Below are positions 40,727-50,099 of a stretch of DNA of 64,000 nt, piece after piece. The DNA lies in contig NZ_VZDO01000010.1 of the NCBI RefSeq assembly GCF_008802405.1, positions 124,001 through 188,000 on the forward strand, given 5' to 3'. Positions within the stretch are counted from its first letter, which is position 1. Each line of letters opens with the position of its first letter. Below the pieces are notes generated by a model. The model did not search any database. It had not been told where the DNA came from and saw only the letters and a list, made by a program, of their open reading frames with translations. Made by a program: the position numbers and the translations under genes. Source of the DNA: Plantimonas leprariae (GTDB lineage: Bacteria > Pseudomonadota > Alphaproteobacteria > Rhizobiales > Rhizobiaceae).

Positions 40727-40857
40727 CTTCTTCCCTGCGGGGGAGAAGCGCCCGGCAGGGCGATGAGGGGCCTCTCTCGAAGGGCGCTGCCGGGTGGATA
40801 CCCGCCACCGCCGCATGCCCCTCACCCGTCCGTCGGACCCCTCTCCCCGCCGGGGAG
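40727..40857. repeat. REP-like repeat module between SBP and permease genes
   Basis: Two hairpins: about CTTCTTCCC with GGGGGAGAAG (40727-40748) and CTCCCCG-c-CGGGGAG (40843-40857), with CCCCTCACCCGTCCGTCGGACCCCTC between. It matches the 34.0-34.2 kb elements in arm sequence and layout. It sits inside the transporter operon, so it could weaken or differentiate expression downstream of the binding protein. Confidence 0.65.
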
Positions 40858-40913
40858 AAGGAGGGTGCTTTTCCGCCGGCGTCGATCATGCTTCGCGGCT
40901 TCAGGACGAATCC

Positions 40914-41792
40914 ATGCAAAAGGCGAGCGCGCACCGAAGCGTCCCCTACCAGTTCCTCGCACCCTACCTCGCGGTCTTCGCCGTGTTCTGGTGCTGGCCG
41001 CTGGTGGAGTCGGTGCTGCTCTCGTTCCAGAACACCCGCGTCTCGCCCTGGGTGTTCGATCTCGACATCAACTGGCGGCGGCTCTGGCTGGACCGGCAGT
41101 TCCACAACGCGCTGTGGAACACGCTCTTCGTGCTGGTCGTGCAGGTGCCGATCATGCTGGTGCTCGCGACCACCCTCGCCCTGGCGCTCGACGCGCCGTT
41201 CCTCCGGATGCGCGCCTTATTCCGCTTCGCCTTCTTCGCGCCGGTCGTCGTCAGCGAGGTCGCCTATTCGGTGATCTTCCGCCTCCTGTTCAACGGCCAG
41301 TTCGGCGCGGTGAACCGCGGCCTGGAGGCGATCGGCATCCCGAGGCTCGACTGGCTCTACGCCGACGGCCCGGCGATGGCGGTGGTGATCATGGCCGTCA
41401 CCTGGCGCTGGACCGGTTACAACGCGATCATCCTCCTCGCCGGGCTTCAGTCGATCCCGAAGGAACTCTACGAGGCGGCGCGCATGGACGGGGCGGGGCC
41501 GTGGGCGCGCTTCCGCTTCGTCACCCTGCCGCAGCTCGCGCCCGTCGTCGTGTTCTGCCTCGTCCTGTCGGTGATCGGCACGATGCAGCTCTTCGCCGAG
41601 CCCTGGCTGATCACCGGCCAGAGCAACCGGGGACCGGGGGCGGGCACCGAGATGCTCGGCACCTATCTCTACAAGCAGGGCTTCGCCAACCTCAACTTCG
41701 GCTACGCCTCGACCATCGCCTATTCCATCGCGGCGATGGCGGCGCTGCTCGCCGCCCTCAACATCCTCTTCGTCCGGGAGAAGGCGCGATGA
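40914..41792 (+). CDS. Sugar ABC transporter permease (MalF/LacF type)
   Basis: A 292-residue inner-membrane permease with six hydrophobic helices (first at residues 13-35). The cytoplasmic EAA loop is seen as ELYEAARMDGAGPWARFRFVTLPQLAP near residue 185. The start MQKASAHRS is at 40914; longer readings include repeat sequence. Its end overlaps the next permease gene by four bases (ATGA). It works with its neighbour as the channel of a CUT1-type importer. Confidence 0.92.
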   Translation: MQKASAHRSVPYQFLAPYLAVFAVFWCWPLVESVLLSFQNTRVSPWVFDLDINWRRLWLDRQFHNALWNTLFVLVVQVPIMLVLATTLALALDAPFLRMRALFRFAFFAPVVVSEVAYSVIFRLLFNGQFGAVNRGLEAIGIPRLDWLYADGPAMAVVIMAVTWRWTGYNAIILLAGLQSIPKELYEAARMDGAGPWARFRFVTLPQLAPVVVFCLVLSVIGTMQLFAEPWLITGQSNRGPGAGTEMLGTYLYKQGFANLNFGYASTIAYSIAAMAALLAALNILFVREKAR

Positions 41793-42646
41793 GTACGGGC
41801 GGCGGCGGCACGCTTCGGGCGCAGGCGCGGCGGCGCGACGGCTGGATCACGCTGGCGCTCCTGCCCTTCGCGCTGCTGTGGCTCAGCCCCCTCTACCTGA
41901 TGGCGGTCTTCGCCAGCCAGGGCGATGCCGCGATCTTCTCCGCCACGACGCCGCTGGTGCCGGGGGCGGAGTTCGCCGCCAACGTCCGGCGCATCGTCGA
42001 GATGGTCGGCTTCGACCGGGCGCTCCTGAACTCGGTGGTGGTCGCCGTCCTCTATGCCGCCGTCTCGGCCCTCCTCACCTCGATGGCGGGCTACAGCTTC
42101 GCGAGATACGAGTTCGCCGGCAAACGCCTGCTGTTCGGGCTCCTCGTCGCGACGCTGACCGTGCCCTACGCGGTGGTGATCATCCCGCAATACGTGCTGG
42201 TGGCGCGCGACCTGTCGCTCGCCAACACGCTCGCCGCGGTGATCGTGCCGCCGCTGTTCAACTCGCTCGGCGTCCTGTTCATGCGCCAGACCTTTCTCGG
42301 CCTGCCGCAGGAGATCCTCGACGCGGCCCGCATGGACGGGGCGGGCGAGTTCGGCATCTTCTTCCGCATCGCGCTGCCGCTGGTGCGCCCGTCGCTGGCG
42401 GCGCTCCTGATCATCCTGTTCCTCGCCTCGTGGAACAACTACCTCTGGCCGCTCCTCGTCGCGACGGAGCCGTCCGCCCGCACCGCGCCGGTGGCGCTCG
42501 GCGGCATCCTGTCCGCTTCCTCCGGCATCCCGCCCTGGGGTGCGATCATGGCGGGCGCCGCCATCCTGACGCTGCCGATGGTGGCGGTGTTCGTCCTCCT
42601 CCAGCGTCACTTCGTGTCCGGCATCGCGGCCGGCGCGGTGAAATAG
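41789..42646 (+). CDS. Sugar ABC transporter permease (MalG/LacG type)
   Basis: The second channel subunit, 285 residues with six helices (first at about 20-40). The EAA loop reads EILDAARMDGAGEFGIFFRIALPLVRP near residue 187, followed by the typical FLASWNNYLWPLLVA segment. It overlaps its partner by four bases. No ATP-binding gene follows: the next gene is an oxidoreductase, so the ATPase must come from elsewhere. Confidence 0.92.
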   Translation: MSTGGGGTLRAQARRRDGWITLALLPFALLWLSPLYLMAVFASQGDAAIFSATTPLVPGAEFAANVRRIVEMVGFDRALLNSVVVAVLYAAVSALLTSMAGYSFARYEFAGKRLLFGLLVATLTVPYAVVIIPQYVLVARDLSLANTLAAVIVPPLFNSLGVLFMRQTFLGLPQEILDAARMDGAGEFGIFFRIALPLVRPSLAALLIILFLASWNNYLWPLLVATEPSARTAPVALGGILSASSGIPPWGAIMAGAAILTLPMVAVFVLLQRHFVSGIAAGAVK

Positions 42647-42675
42647 CAGCGCATCCAACAGGGAAGGATCCTTCC

Positions 42676-44694
42676 ATGTCCAATACCGCTTCCGGCACCG
42701 GGCGGCTCGCCTGGGGCATCCTCGGCACCGGCGCGATCGCCAAGGTCTTCGCCGACGCACTGCCGCAGGCCGCGAACGCCCGCCTTGTCGCGGTCGGAAC
42801 GCGGGGACAGGCGACGCCCGAGCTGGAGCAGCGGTTTCCCGGCGCGCGGATCGTCTCCGGCTACGACGCGCTCCTCGCCGACCCGGAGGTGGAGGCGGTC
42901 TACATCGCGACGCCGCATCCCTCGCACGCCATGCTCGCGATCCGCGCGGCGGAGGCTGGCAAGCATGTGCTTTGCGAGAAGCCCTTCGCGGTGAACGCCG
43001 CGGAAGCGGAGGCCGCGTTCGCCGCGGCGCGCCGCGCCGGCACCTTCGCGGGCGAGGCCTTCATGTACCGCTTCCACCCGCAGATCGAGGCGCTGGTGGA
43101 ACTGATCCGCGCCGGCGAGATCGGCGAGGTCGGGCTCGTCCGTTCGACCTTCGGCTTCGCGGGGAGCTTCGCCGAAAGCCACCGGCTGCTGGCCGACGAG
43201 CATGCCGGCGGCGGCATCCTCGACGTCGGCTCCTATGCGATGTCGATGGCGCGGCTGGTCGCGGGAGCGGCGTCCGGCAAACCCTTCGCCGACCCGGTGA
43301 AGGTGTCGGGCGCCGGCCGGCTCGGGACGACGGGGGCCGATCTCGTCGCGGTCGCGAGCTTGAGCTTCGCCGACGGCGTCGTCGCCCAGCTTTCCTGCTC
43401 GGTGGCCTTGAATCAGGACAACACCGTGGAAGTGCGCGGCACGAAGGGGCGGATCACCCTCCTCAACCCGTGGATGGCGGGCGGCAAGTCCGGCGAGGAG
43501 GCCGTGCTCGTGGTCGAGCCGAACGGGGCCGAGGCGCGGCGCATCAGCGTGCCGCATGGCCAGAACACCTATGCGCGCGAGATCGAGGCGGTGGGCGAGG
43601 CGGTGCGGGCCGGGGCGACGGAGTACCGGGCACCCGGCATGAGCCAGGCCGACACGCTCGGCAACCTGAGGGCCTTGGACGCGTGGCGCGCCTCGATCGG
43701 GCAAAGCTACAGCTTCGAGCGGGTCGAGAGCGCCCGGCCGCCGCTCGCCGGCCGGCCGGTCCGGTTCGAGCGGACGGGAACGATCCCGACGCGGGCGATG
43801 CCCGGCGTCGAGCATCCGGTCTCGGCGGTGGCGCTGGGACTCGCGAGCTTTACCAGCGCGACGCAGGCCTTCGCGGTGATGGACGCTTATTTCGAGGCCG
43901 GCGGCGCCCTGTTCGACACCTCGGCGCATTACGGCGCGAACGGCCTCGCCGACCGCCATCTCGGCGCGTGGATCGATTCGCGCGGCGTGCGCAAGGAGGT
44001 CTCGCTGATCGCCAAGGGCGCCCATACGCCGCTCTGCTACCCGGACGTGATCGGCCGGCAGCTCGGGCAATCGCTGGAGCGGCTGAAGACCGACCACACC
44101 GAGATCTACATGATGCACCGCGACAACGAGGACGTGCCGGTGTCGGAGTTCGTCGACGCCATCGCGAGCGAGATCCGGGCGGGGCGCGTCGGGGCCTACG
44201 GCTTCTCCAACTGGACCCTGCCTCGCTTCGACGCGGCGCGCGCCTATGCCCGCGACAAGGGGCTGCCGCTGCCGACGGCGCTCAGCAATAACTACAGCCT
44301 CGCCGAGATGCTGGAGCCGGTCTGGGCCGGTTGCATCTCGGTCTCGGACGACGCATCGAAGCGCTGGCTCGCCGACGGCAGCGTCGGCGTCTACGCCTGG
44401 TCCAGCCAGGCGCGCGGCTTCTTCACCGACCGCTCGGGGCCGGACAAGACAGGGGACCGCGAGCTCGTCGCCTCCTGGTACAACGACCGCAATTTCGAGC
44501 GGAAGCGCCGGGCGGAGGAGTTCGGGCGCCGGCTCGGGCGCTCGGCGACGCAGGTGGCGGTCGCTTACTGCCTGCACCAGCCCTTCCCGGTGGTGCCGCT
44601 GATCGGGCCGCTCGCGGTCGGCGAGCTCGACGATTCGCTGGGGGCGCTCGCGATCGAGCTGACGCCCGAAGACGTCCGCTGGCTCGAAGCCTGA
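42676..44694 (+). CDS. Gfo/Idh/MocA oxidoreductase fused to aldo/keto reductase
   Basis: A 672-residue fusion. Residues 10-340 form a Gfo/Idh/MocA enzyme: nucleotide site GILGTGAIAKVFADAL near 14, ATPHPSHA, and CEKP with Lys102. Residues about 375-672 form an aldo/keto reductase keeping the full catalytic set: Asp414 and Tyr419 (FDTSAHYG), Lys447 (IAKGAH) and His481 (MMHRDN), spaced as in canonical AKRs. Both halves can reduce or oxidise sugar keto groups, so it may work on galactose or glycoside derivatives in series. The fused architecture is the odd feature. It lies between the permeases and the GH42 gene. Confidence 0.9.
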   Translation: MSNTASGTGRLAWGILGTGAIAKVFADALPQAANARLVAVGTRGQATPELEQRFPGARIVSGYDALLADPEVEAVYIATPHPSHAMLAIRAAEAGKHVLCEKPFAVNAAEAEAAFAAARRAGTFAGEAFMYRFHPQIEALVELIRAGEIGEVGLVRSTFGFAGSFAESHRLLADEHAGGGILDVGSYAMSMARLVAGAASGKPFADPVKVSGAGRLGTTGADLVAVASLSFADGVVAQLSCSVALNQDNTVEVRGTKGRITLLNPWMAGGKSGEEAVLVVEPNGAEARRISVPHGQNTYAREIEAVGEAVRAGATEYRAPGMSQADTLGNLRALDAWRASIGQSYSFERVESARPPLAGRPVRFERTGTIPTRAMPGVEHPVSAVALGLASFTSATQAFAVMDAYFEAGGALFDTSAHYGANGLADRHLGAWIDSRGVRKEVSLIAKGAHTPLCYPDVIGRQLGQSLERLKTDHTEIYMMHRDNEDVPVSEFVDAIASEIRAGRVGAYGFSNWTLPRFDAARAYARDKGLPLPTALSNNYSLAEMLEPVWAGCISVSDDASKRWLADGSVGVYAWSSQARGFFTDRSGPDKTGDRELVASWYNDRNFERKRRAEEFGRRLGRSATQVAVAYCLHQPFPVVPLIGPLAVGELDDSLGALAIELTPEDVRWLEA

Positions 44695-44717
44695 TCCATA
44701 CCCGAACGAGACCTGAC

Positions 44718-46679
44718 ATGACGAAGCGCGCGCTTGGCGTCTGCTATTACCCCGAACATTGGCCGGAGGACTGGTGGGCGGAGGACGCCCGCCGCATGCG
44801 CGAGGTCGGCATCGCGGTCGTCAGGATCGGCGAGTTCGCCTGGAGCCGGTTGGAGCCGGCCCGAGGCCGGTACGACTTCGACTGGCTCCAACGCGCCATC
44901 GACACGCTGCACGGCGCCGGCCTGAAGGTCGTCGTCGGCACGCCCACCGCGACGCCGCCGAAATGGCTGGTCGACGCGATGCCCGACATGTTGCAGGTCG
45001 ACGAGAAGGGGCGGCCGCGCCGCTTCGGCTCGCGCCGGCACTACTGCTTCTCGCACGAGGGCTATCGCGCCGAATGCGCGCGGATCGTGGAGGCGCTGGC
45101 GAAGCGCTTCGGTGAGCACGAGGGCGTCGTCGCCTGGCAGACCGACAACGAATACGGCTGCCACGGCACGACGATCTCGTACTCGCAGGCCGCGCTGAAG
45201 GGCTTCCGGGACTGGCTGGGGCGGAAGTACCAGTCGCCGGACGCCTTGAACCGCGCCTGGGGCAACGTCTTCTGGTCGATGGAATACGGGAGCTTCGAGG
45301 AGATCGAACTGCCGAACCTGCTGCCGACCGACCCCGCCCCGGCGCACGCCATGGACTTCCGGCGCTATTCGTCGGACGCGGTGGTCTCGTTCAACCGGCT
45401 GCACGCCGACATCATCCGCCGCCATTCGCCCGGCCGCGACGTGATCCACAACTTCATGGGCCGGACGCTCGCCTTCGACCATTTCGACGTCGGGGCCGAT
45501 CTCGACGTTTCGAGCTGGGATTCCTACCCGCTCGGCTTCCTCGACCAGTGGGCCGACCGCAAAGCGGACTTCAAGGCGCGGTTCGCGCGGAGCGGCGACC
45601 CGGACCTCCAGGCCTTCCACCACGACCTCTACCGCGCCACCTCGGGCGGGCGCTGGTGGATCATGGAGCAGCAGCCGGGGCCGGTGAACTGGGCGCCGCA
45701 TAATCCCGCCCCTCGCGCCGGCATGGTGCGGCTCTGGGCGCACGAGGCCTTCGCGCACGGGGCCGAGGTGGTGAGCTACTTCCGCTGGCGGCAGGCCCCC
45801 TTCGCGCAGGAGCAGATGCATGCCGGCCTCACCCGCCCCGACCGCGAGCCGGCGCCCGGCTATCACGAGGCGGCGGCGGTGGCGCGCGAGATCGAGACGC
45901 TCGACCTCGCCGAGCCGGGACGGGGGGATGCGGCGATCGTCTTCGACTATCCGTCCGCCTGGGCCTGGGACATCCAGCGGCAGGGCCGCGAGTTCGACTA
46001 TTTCCGCCTCGTCCACGACTTCTACCGGGGCCTGCGCCGGCTGGGGCTTTCGGTCGACTTCGTCGACGCGAGGCAGGCCGTGGCCGCCGCGGACTATAAG
46101 CTGCTGCTGGTGCCGGGCCTCTTCACTTGGCCGCCCGGTCTGAAGGAAGCGCTGGCCGAGGCGAAGGGTCAGGTGCTCGTCGGCCCGCGTAGCGGCTCGA
46201 AGACGCCGGACTTCGCGATCCCCGCCAAGCTGCCGCCGGAACTCCCCGAACCGCTGGCGGCCCTGAAGGTCGCGCTGGTCGAGACGCTCCGGCCCGACCT
46301 GGCCGTGCCGATGGCGGACGGGACCGGCGCGTTCCATCTTTGGCGCGAGATGCTGGACGGCGTGGCGGACGGCGACATCCTCCTGCGGACCGTCGACGGC
46401 GAGGCGGCGCTGGTGGGGCGAGGCGGGCTGCACTACCTCGCCGGCTGGCCGGACGAGGCACTGGCGTTCGCGGTCCTCGGCAAGCTCGCCGAAAGGGCGG
46501 GGCTGGCGACGCTCGACCTGCCGGAGGGCTTGCGGCTGCGGCGCTCGGGCAAGCTCACCCACTGCTTCAACTATGGCGACGCGCCGGTGCGGCTGAGCCA
46601 GCACGGCATCGAAGGCGCGTTCGTGCTGGGGGCGGACGAGCTGCCGCCGTCCGGCGTCGCGATCCTCGAGGCGGGGTAG
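44718..46679 (+). CDS. Beta-galactosidase, glycoside hydrolase family 42
   Basis: A 653-residue cytosolic GH42 enzyme without a signal peptide. The N-terminal barrel starts LGVCYYPEHWPEDWWAEDARRMREVGIAVVRIGEFAWSRLEP; the acid/base Glu is Glu145 in TDNEYGCH and the nucleophile Glu317 in WWIMEQQPGPVNW; the FRWRQAPFAQEQMHAG segment is also typical. The trimerisation and C-terminal domains follow. It releases galactose from the imported oligosaccharide. It begins 23 bases after the fusion oxidoreductase, so it is in the same operon. Confidence 0.95.
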   Translation: MTKRALGVCYYPEHWPEDWWAEDARRMREVGIAVVRIGEFAWSRLEPARGRYDFDWLQRAIDTLHGAGLKVVVGTPTATPPKWLVDAMPDMLQVDEKGRPRRFGSRRHYCFSHEGYRAECARIVEALAKRFGEHEGVVAWQTDNEYGCHGTTISYSQAALKGFRDWLGRKYQSPDALNRAWGNVFWSMEYGSFEEIELPNLLPTDPAPAHAMDFRRYSSDAVVSFNRLHADIIRRHSPGRDVIHNFMGRTLAFDHFDVGADLDVSSWDSYPLGFLDQWADRKADFKARFARSGDPDLQAFHHDLYRATSGGRWWIMEQQPGPVNWAPHNPAPRAGMVRLWAHEAFAHGAEVVSYFRWRQAPFAQEQMHAGLTRPDREPAPGYHEAAAVAREIETLDLAEPGRGDAAIVFDYPSAWAWDIQRQGREFDYFRLVHDFYRGLRRLGLSVDFVDARQAVAAADYKLLLVPGLFTWPPGLKEALAEAKGQVLVGPRSGSKTPDFAIPAKLPPELPEPLAALKVALVETLRPDLAVPMADGTGAFHLWREMLDGVADGDILLRTVDGEAALVGRGGLHYLAGWPDEALAFAVLGKLAERAGLATLDLPEGLRLRRSGKLTHCFNYGDAPVRLSQHGIEGAFVLGADELPPSGVAILEAG

Positions 46680-46738
46680 GGCTTCCGGGGCGGCGCGGCC
46701 TCCGGCATGATCGCGCCGGGGAAACCGGGGGAGAATCG

Positions 46739-47416
46739 ATGGGGTGGTGGGTCGATCTCGCGCAGGCCTTCCTGCTCGCCTTCTCGGCCCTGTTCTCCAT
46801 CGTCAATCCGCTCAGCGGCGCGCTGATCTTCTCGCAGCTCACCGCGGGGCGCACGCACGCCGAGCGCCTCGCGCTCGCCAAGCGCATCGGCACCTACGCG
46901 GCGGCCGTGATGCTCGGCTCGCTCTGGTTCGGCGTCTATCTCCTGAACTTTTTCGGCATCACCGTCGCGGCGCTCCGGATCGCCGGCGGCTTCGTGGTCG
47001 CGGCGGCCGGCTGGCAGATGCTCTACGTGCCGGAGCAGCGCGAGGAGCGGAAGGAGGCGCAGGCCGGCGAGGCGATGCACGAGGACGACGTCGCCTTCTT
47101 CCCGCTGACCATGCCGATGACCACCGGGCCGGGCACGATCTCGGTGGCGATCGCGCTCGGCTCCAACCGCCCGGCGGGCGGGGCGGGGATCAGTGCCTTC
47201 CTCGCCGGCTCGTCGCTGGCGGCGCTCGCCATCGCCGGCTCGATCTGGTTCTCGTACCATTTCGCCGACCGGGTCGTGGCGCTGCTCGGGCGCACCCGCA
47301 CGCAGATCGTCAGCCGTCTCGCCGCCTTCCTGCTCCTCTGCGTCGGCGTCCAGATCACCCTCAACGGGCTGATGGAGGCGCTGCACGACGCCGGTCTCGG
47401 CGCTTCCGCCCCCTGA
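46739..47416 (+). CDS. MarC-family membrane protein
   Basis: A 225-residue inner-membrane protein with six hydrophobic helices. Family features: FSIVNPLSGALIFSQLTAGRT near residue 22, LRIAGGFVVAAAGWQMLY near 80, and the PLTMPMTTGPGTISVAIALG segment near 125. MarC/UPF0056 proteins resemble amino-acid transporters; the antibiotic-resistance role first proposed is not supported. It is independent of the GH42 operon by context (59-base gap with a possible own ribosome site GGGGGAGAATCG). Confidence 0.85.
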   Translation: MGWWVDLAQAFLLAFSALFSIVNPLSGALIFSQLTAGRTHAERLALAKRIGTYAAAVMLGSLWFGVYLLNFFGITVAALRIAGGFVVAAAGWQMLYVPEQREERKEAQAGEAMHEDDVAFFPLTMPMTTGPGTISVAIALGSNRPAGGAGISAFLAGSSLAALAIAGSIWFSYHFADRVVALLGRTRTQIVSRLAAFLLLCVGVQITLNGLMEALHDAGLGASAP

Positions 47417-47500
47417 GCGCTGCCGCCCGGCGGTCTTGACGCGGCCGCCCGGAGAGGCCAAGCCCCGCCGGTCCCGTCCGGTGAAGCGTCCCGACCGTCC

Positions 47501-48478
47501 ATGAAGCTCGTCATTCAGATCCCCTGCCTCAACGAGGAAGGCACGCTCGCCGAGACGCTGTCGCACCTGCCGCGCCAGGTGGAAGGCTTCACGTCGGTCG
47601 AATGGCTGGTGATCAACGACGGCTCGACCGACCGCACCGTCGCGGTGGCTCGGGAGTGCGGCGTCGACCATATCCTCGACTTCCCGACGAACCGCGGGCT
47701 CGCGCGCGCTTTCACGGCCGGCATCGAGCGGGCGCTGGAAGTCGGCGCCGACGTGATCGTCAACACCGACGCCGACAACCAGTACGACGCGGCCGATATC
47801 CCGAAGCTGGTCGAGCCGATCCTCGCGGGCCGGGCGCAGTTCGTGGTGGGCGCGCGGCCGATCCTCGACATCGAGCATTTCTCCGGCGTGAAGAAGCTGC
47901 TCCAGCGCCTCGGAAGCTGGGTGGTGCGCTTCACCTCCGGCGCGGCGGTGGCGGATGCGCCGAGCGGCTTCCGGGCGATCTCGCGCGAGGCGGCGCTGCG
48001 CCTCAACATCTTCGATTCCTACACCTACACGCTGGAATCGATCATCCAGGCCGGCCGCTCGGGAGTCCGGATCGCCTCCGTCCCGATCGGGGTGAACGGC
48101 GAGACGCGCCCGTCCCGCCTCGTGCGCTCGATCCCGCGCTATGTCACGCGCTCGACGGTGTCGATCCTGCGCTCGATGTTCGTCTACCGCCCCGGCCAGA
48201 CCTTCTTCGTCCTCAGCCTCCTGCCCTTCGGCCTCGGCGCGCTGCTCTGCATCCGCTGGCTGCTCCTGTATGCGGAAGGCAGCGACCGTTCGCACGTGCC
48301 GAGCCTCGTGGTCGCGGCCGTCGCGCTGATCCTCGCCTTCCTGTGCTGGCTCTGCGCGCTGCTCGGCGAATTGAACCGCATCAACCGCCGCCTCCTCGAG
48401 GACACGCAGTATCGGCTGAAGCGGGCGCAGTTCGCGCCCTCGCCGGACGCGCGGCAGGAGTCGTCCCATGCGGGTTGA
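47501..48478 (+). CDS. Family 2 glycosyltransferase, dolichol-phosphate-mannose-synthase-like
   Basis: A 325-residue enzyme with a cytosolic GT-A domain (IQIPCLNEEGTLAETL at residue 5, INDGSTDRTV near 42, DXD-type NTDADNQYDAADI near 88, and DAPSGFRAISREAALRLN) and two C-terminal hydrophobic helices (about 240-260 and 275-300). Such proteins move a sugar from a nucleotide donor to polyprenyl phosphate. It is the first of four overlapping genes, ending 11 bases inside the next, so it likely supplies the lipid-linked sugar of that set. Confidence 0.88.
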   Translation: MKLVIQIPCLNEEGTLAETLSHLPRQVEGFTSVEWLVINDGSTDRTVAVARECGVDHILDFPTNRGLARAFTAGIERALEVGADVIVNTDADNQYDAADIPKLVEPILAGRAQFVVGARPILDIEHFSGVKKLLQRLGSWVVRFTSGAAVADAPSGFRAISREAALRLNIFDSYTYTLESIIQAGRSGVRIASVPIGVNGETRPSRLVRSIPRYVTRSTVSILRSMFVYRPGQTFFVLSLLPFGLGALLCIRWLLLYAEGSDRSHVPSLVVAAVALILAFLCWLCALLGELNRINRRLLEDTQYRLKRAQFAPSPDARQESSHAG

Positions 48479-50099
48479 GGACCTGCGCGCCGCCGTGGCG
48501 GCGAACGTCCTGCCCGAGATCCCGAAGCTCCTGCTGCTCTTGGACCGCACCGCCGTCAGCCGCACCTACGGCTGCTTCGACCGTGCCTACTGGCACTACC
48601 GGATGACCGACTTCCCCTGCGGCATGAGCCAGGAATTCGTGCTGCCGCTGGCGCTGGTCTGGGCGGTGCCGGACATCCCCGGCAACCCCTATTTCCGCGA
48701 TCCCGCGATCCGCGAGCTCGTCGTCGCCGGCATCCGCTACGCCGCGCGCTCCAGCCATCCGGACGGCTCCTGCGACGACTACTACCCGTTCGAGCGGGCG
48801 GCGGGCGCGGCGGCCTTCTCGCTCTTCGCGATCCTCGAAGCCTCCGCGCTCCTCGATCTCGGCCCCGACGCCGAGATCGACGCCTTCCTGCTCCGTCGGG
48901 CGCGCTGGCTGGCCGAACACCGGGAAAGCGGCCGCCTCTCAAACCACGAGGCGCTGATCGTCTCCTGCCTGGAGCGGATGCGCGGCCGGTTCCCGGACGC
49001 CGGCCTCGACGCGGCGTTGCGCGAGCGCGTCCGGCGCCTCCTGTCCTGGCAGGACGAGGAGGGCTGGTTCGACGAATACGGCGGCGCCGACCTCGGCTAC
49101 CTGTCGCTGACGATCGGGCTCCTCGCCGACCTCGACCGCCGCCGGCCGGACCTGAACCTCCGACCGCCGCTTGCCCGCGCCATCGACTTCCTCGCCCGCT
49201 TCGTCCATCAGGACGGCACGGTCGGCGGCGAATATTCCTCGCGCTCGACCCTGAACTTCTTCCCCTTCGGCTTCGAGATCGCCGGCGCGTGGCACCCGAG
49301 GGCGCTCGCCGTAAACGACTCGGCGCTCCGGCCGCTCGCCGAGCGCCGCGTGCCCTGCTATTCCGACGACCGCATCCTCGCCCATCACCTCTGGGGCTGG
49401 CTGCTCACCTTGCGCGAGTTCCGGGAGGAGCGGCCGGCGGAAGGGTTGGAACCCGGCCGGCACTGGTTCCCGCGCGCTTCGCTCCTCGCCGAGCGCGGTC
49501 ACGGCGGCACGATGCTCGCCTGCGCGCCGGGGCGCGGCGGCGTCTACAAGGCCTTCGCCGATGGCCGGCTCCTCAGAAGCGATACCGGCGTCACCCTCTC
49601 GACGAAGCGGGAGGGCCGCGTCGCGGTCTGCCATCTCGGCGGCGCGACCGCGGCAGTCGAGCCGGACCGCATCCGCTGCGAGGGCCGGATGAGCTGGGCC
49701 AAGGCGACGCGGCTGACGCCCTTGAAGAACGCCGCGCTCCGTCTCCTGATGCTGAGCGCCGGCCGCTTCTTCCCGGACCTCGTGCGCCGGCTCTTGCAGC
49801 GCGTCCTGGTGACGGGCCGGAAGGACGCGCCGTTCCGCTACGTCCGCACGCTCTCGCGCGGCGGCGACGGCGTCTGGACGGTGCGCGACGAGATCCATGC
49901 CGACGCCGGCTGGGACGACGTGGCGCTCGCTGGCATCTCGGGACACCAGACCTCGATCACCACGATCATGGCGCGGGTCTACCAAGCCGATCAGCTCGTG
50001 CCGTTCGAGGACCTCACCCCGCGGCTGCTGGGCCTCGCCCCCGATGCGCCGCTCGTCGTCGAGCACCGGCTGGAAAGCGAGACCGCATGCGCCGGCTGA
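48468..50099 (+). CDS. Unknown protein with toroid-like and beta-sandwich regions
   Basis: A 543-residue protein without a recognised family. The N-terminal 350 residues are helix-rich with alternating Leu/Arg/Glu and the signature-like YGCFDRAYWHYRMTDFPCGMSQEFVLPLALVWAVP near residue 34, DDYYPFERAAGAAAFSLFAILE near 104 and WFDEYGGADLGYLSLTIGLL, suggesting an (alpha/alpha) toroid. The last 180 are beta-rich and resemble lyase C-terminal sandwiches, though I cannot prove it. No signal peptide. It overlaps the GT2 and the next membrane protein by 11 and 13 bases. A role in modifying a lipid-linked glycan is inferred. Confidence 0.65.
   Translation: MRVEDLRAAVAANVLPEIPKLLLLLDRTAVSRTYGCFDRAYWHYRMTDFPCGMSQEFVLPLALVWAVPDIPGNPYFRDPAIRELVVAGIRYAARSSHPDGSCDDYYPFERAAGAAAFSLFAILEASALLDLGPDAEIDAFLLRRARWLAEHRESGRLSNHEALIVSCLERMRGRFPDAGLDAALRERVRRLLSWQDEEGWFDEYGGADLGYLSLTIGLLADLDRRRPDLNLRPPLARAIDFLARFVHQDGTVGGEYSSRSTLNFFPFGFEIAGAWHPRALAVNDSALRPLAERRVPCYSDDRILAHHLWGWLLTLREFREERPAEGLEPGRHWFPRASLLAERGHGGTMLACAPGRGGVYKAFADGRLLRSDTGVTLSTKREGRVAVCHLGGATAAVEPDRIRCEGRMSWAKATRLTPLKNAALRLLMLSAGRFFPDLVRRLLQRVLVTGRKDAPFRYVRTLSRGGDGVWTVRDEIHADAGWDDVALAGISGHQTSITTIMARVYQADQLVPFEDLTPRLLGLAPDAPLVVEHRLESETACAG

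Noticed and set aside
39306-41105. 599-codon minus-strand frame across the sugar-binding protein gene
   Set aside because: Low-complexity Arg/Ala/Glu translation with no domains, opposite to a clear SBP and permease.
44565-46604. 679-codon minus-strand frame over the GH42 gene
   Set aside because: Shadow of the GH42 coding pattern; no recognisable motif and no ribosome site.
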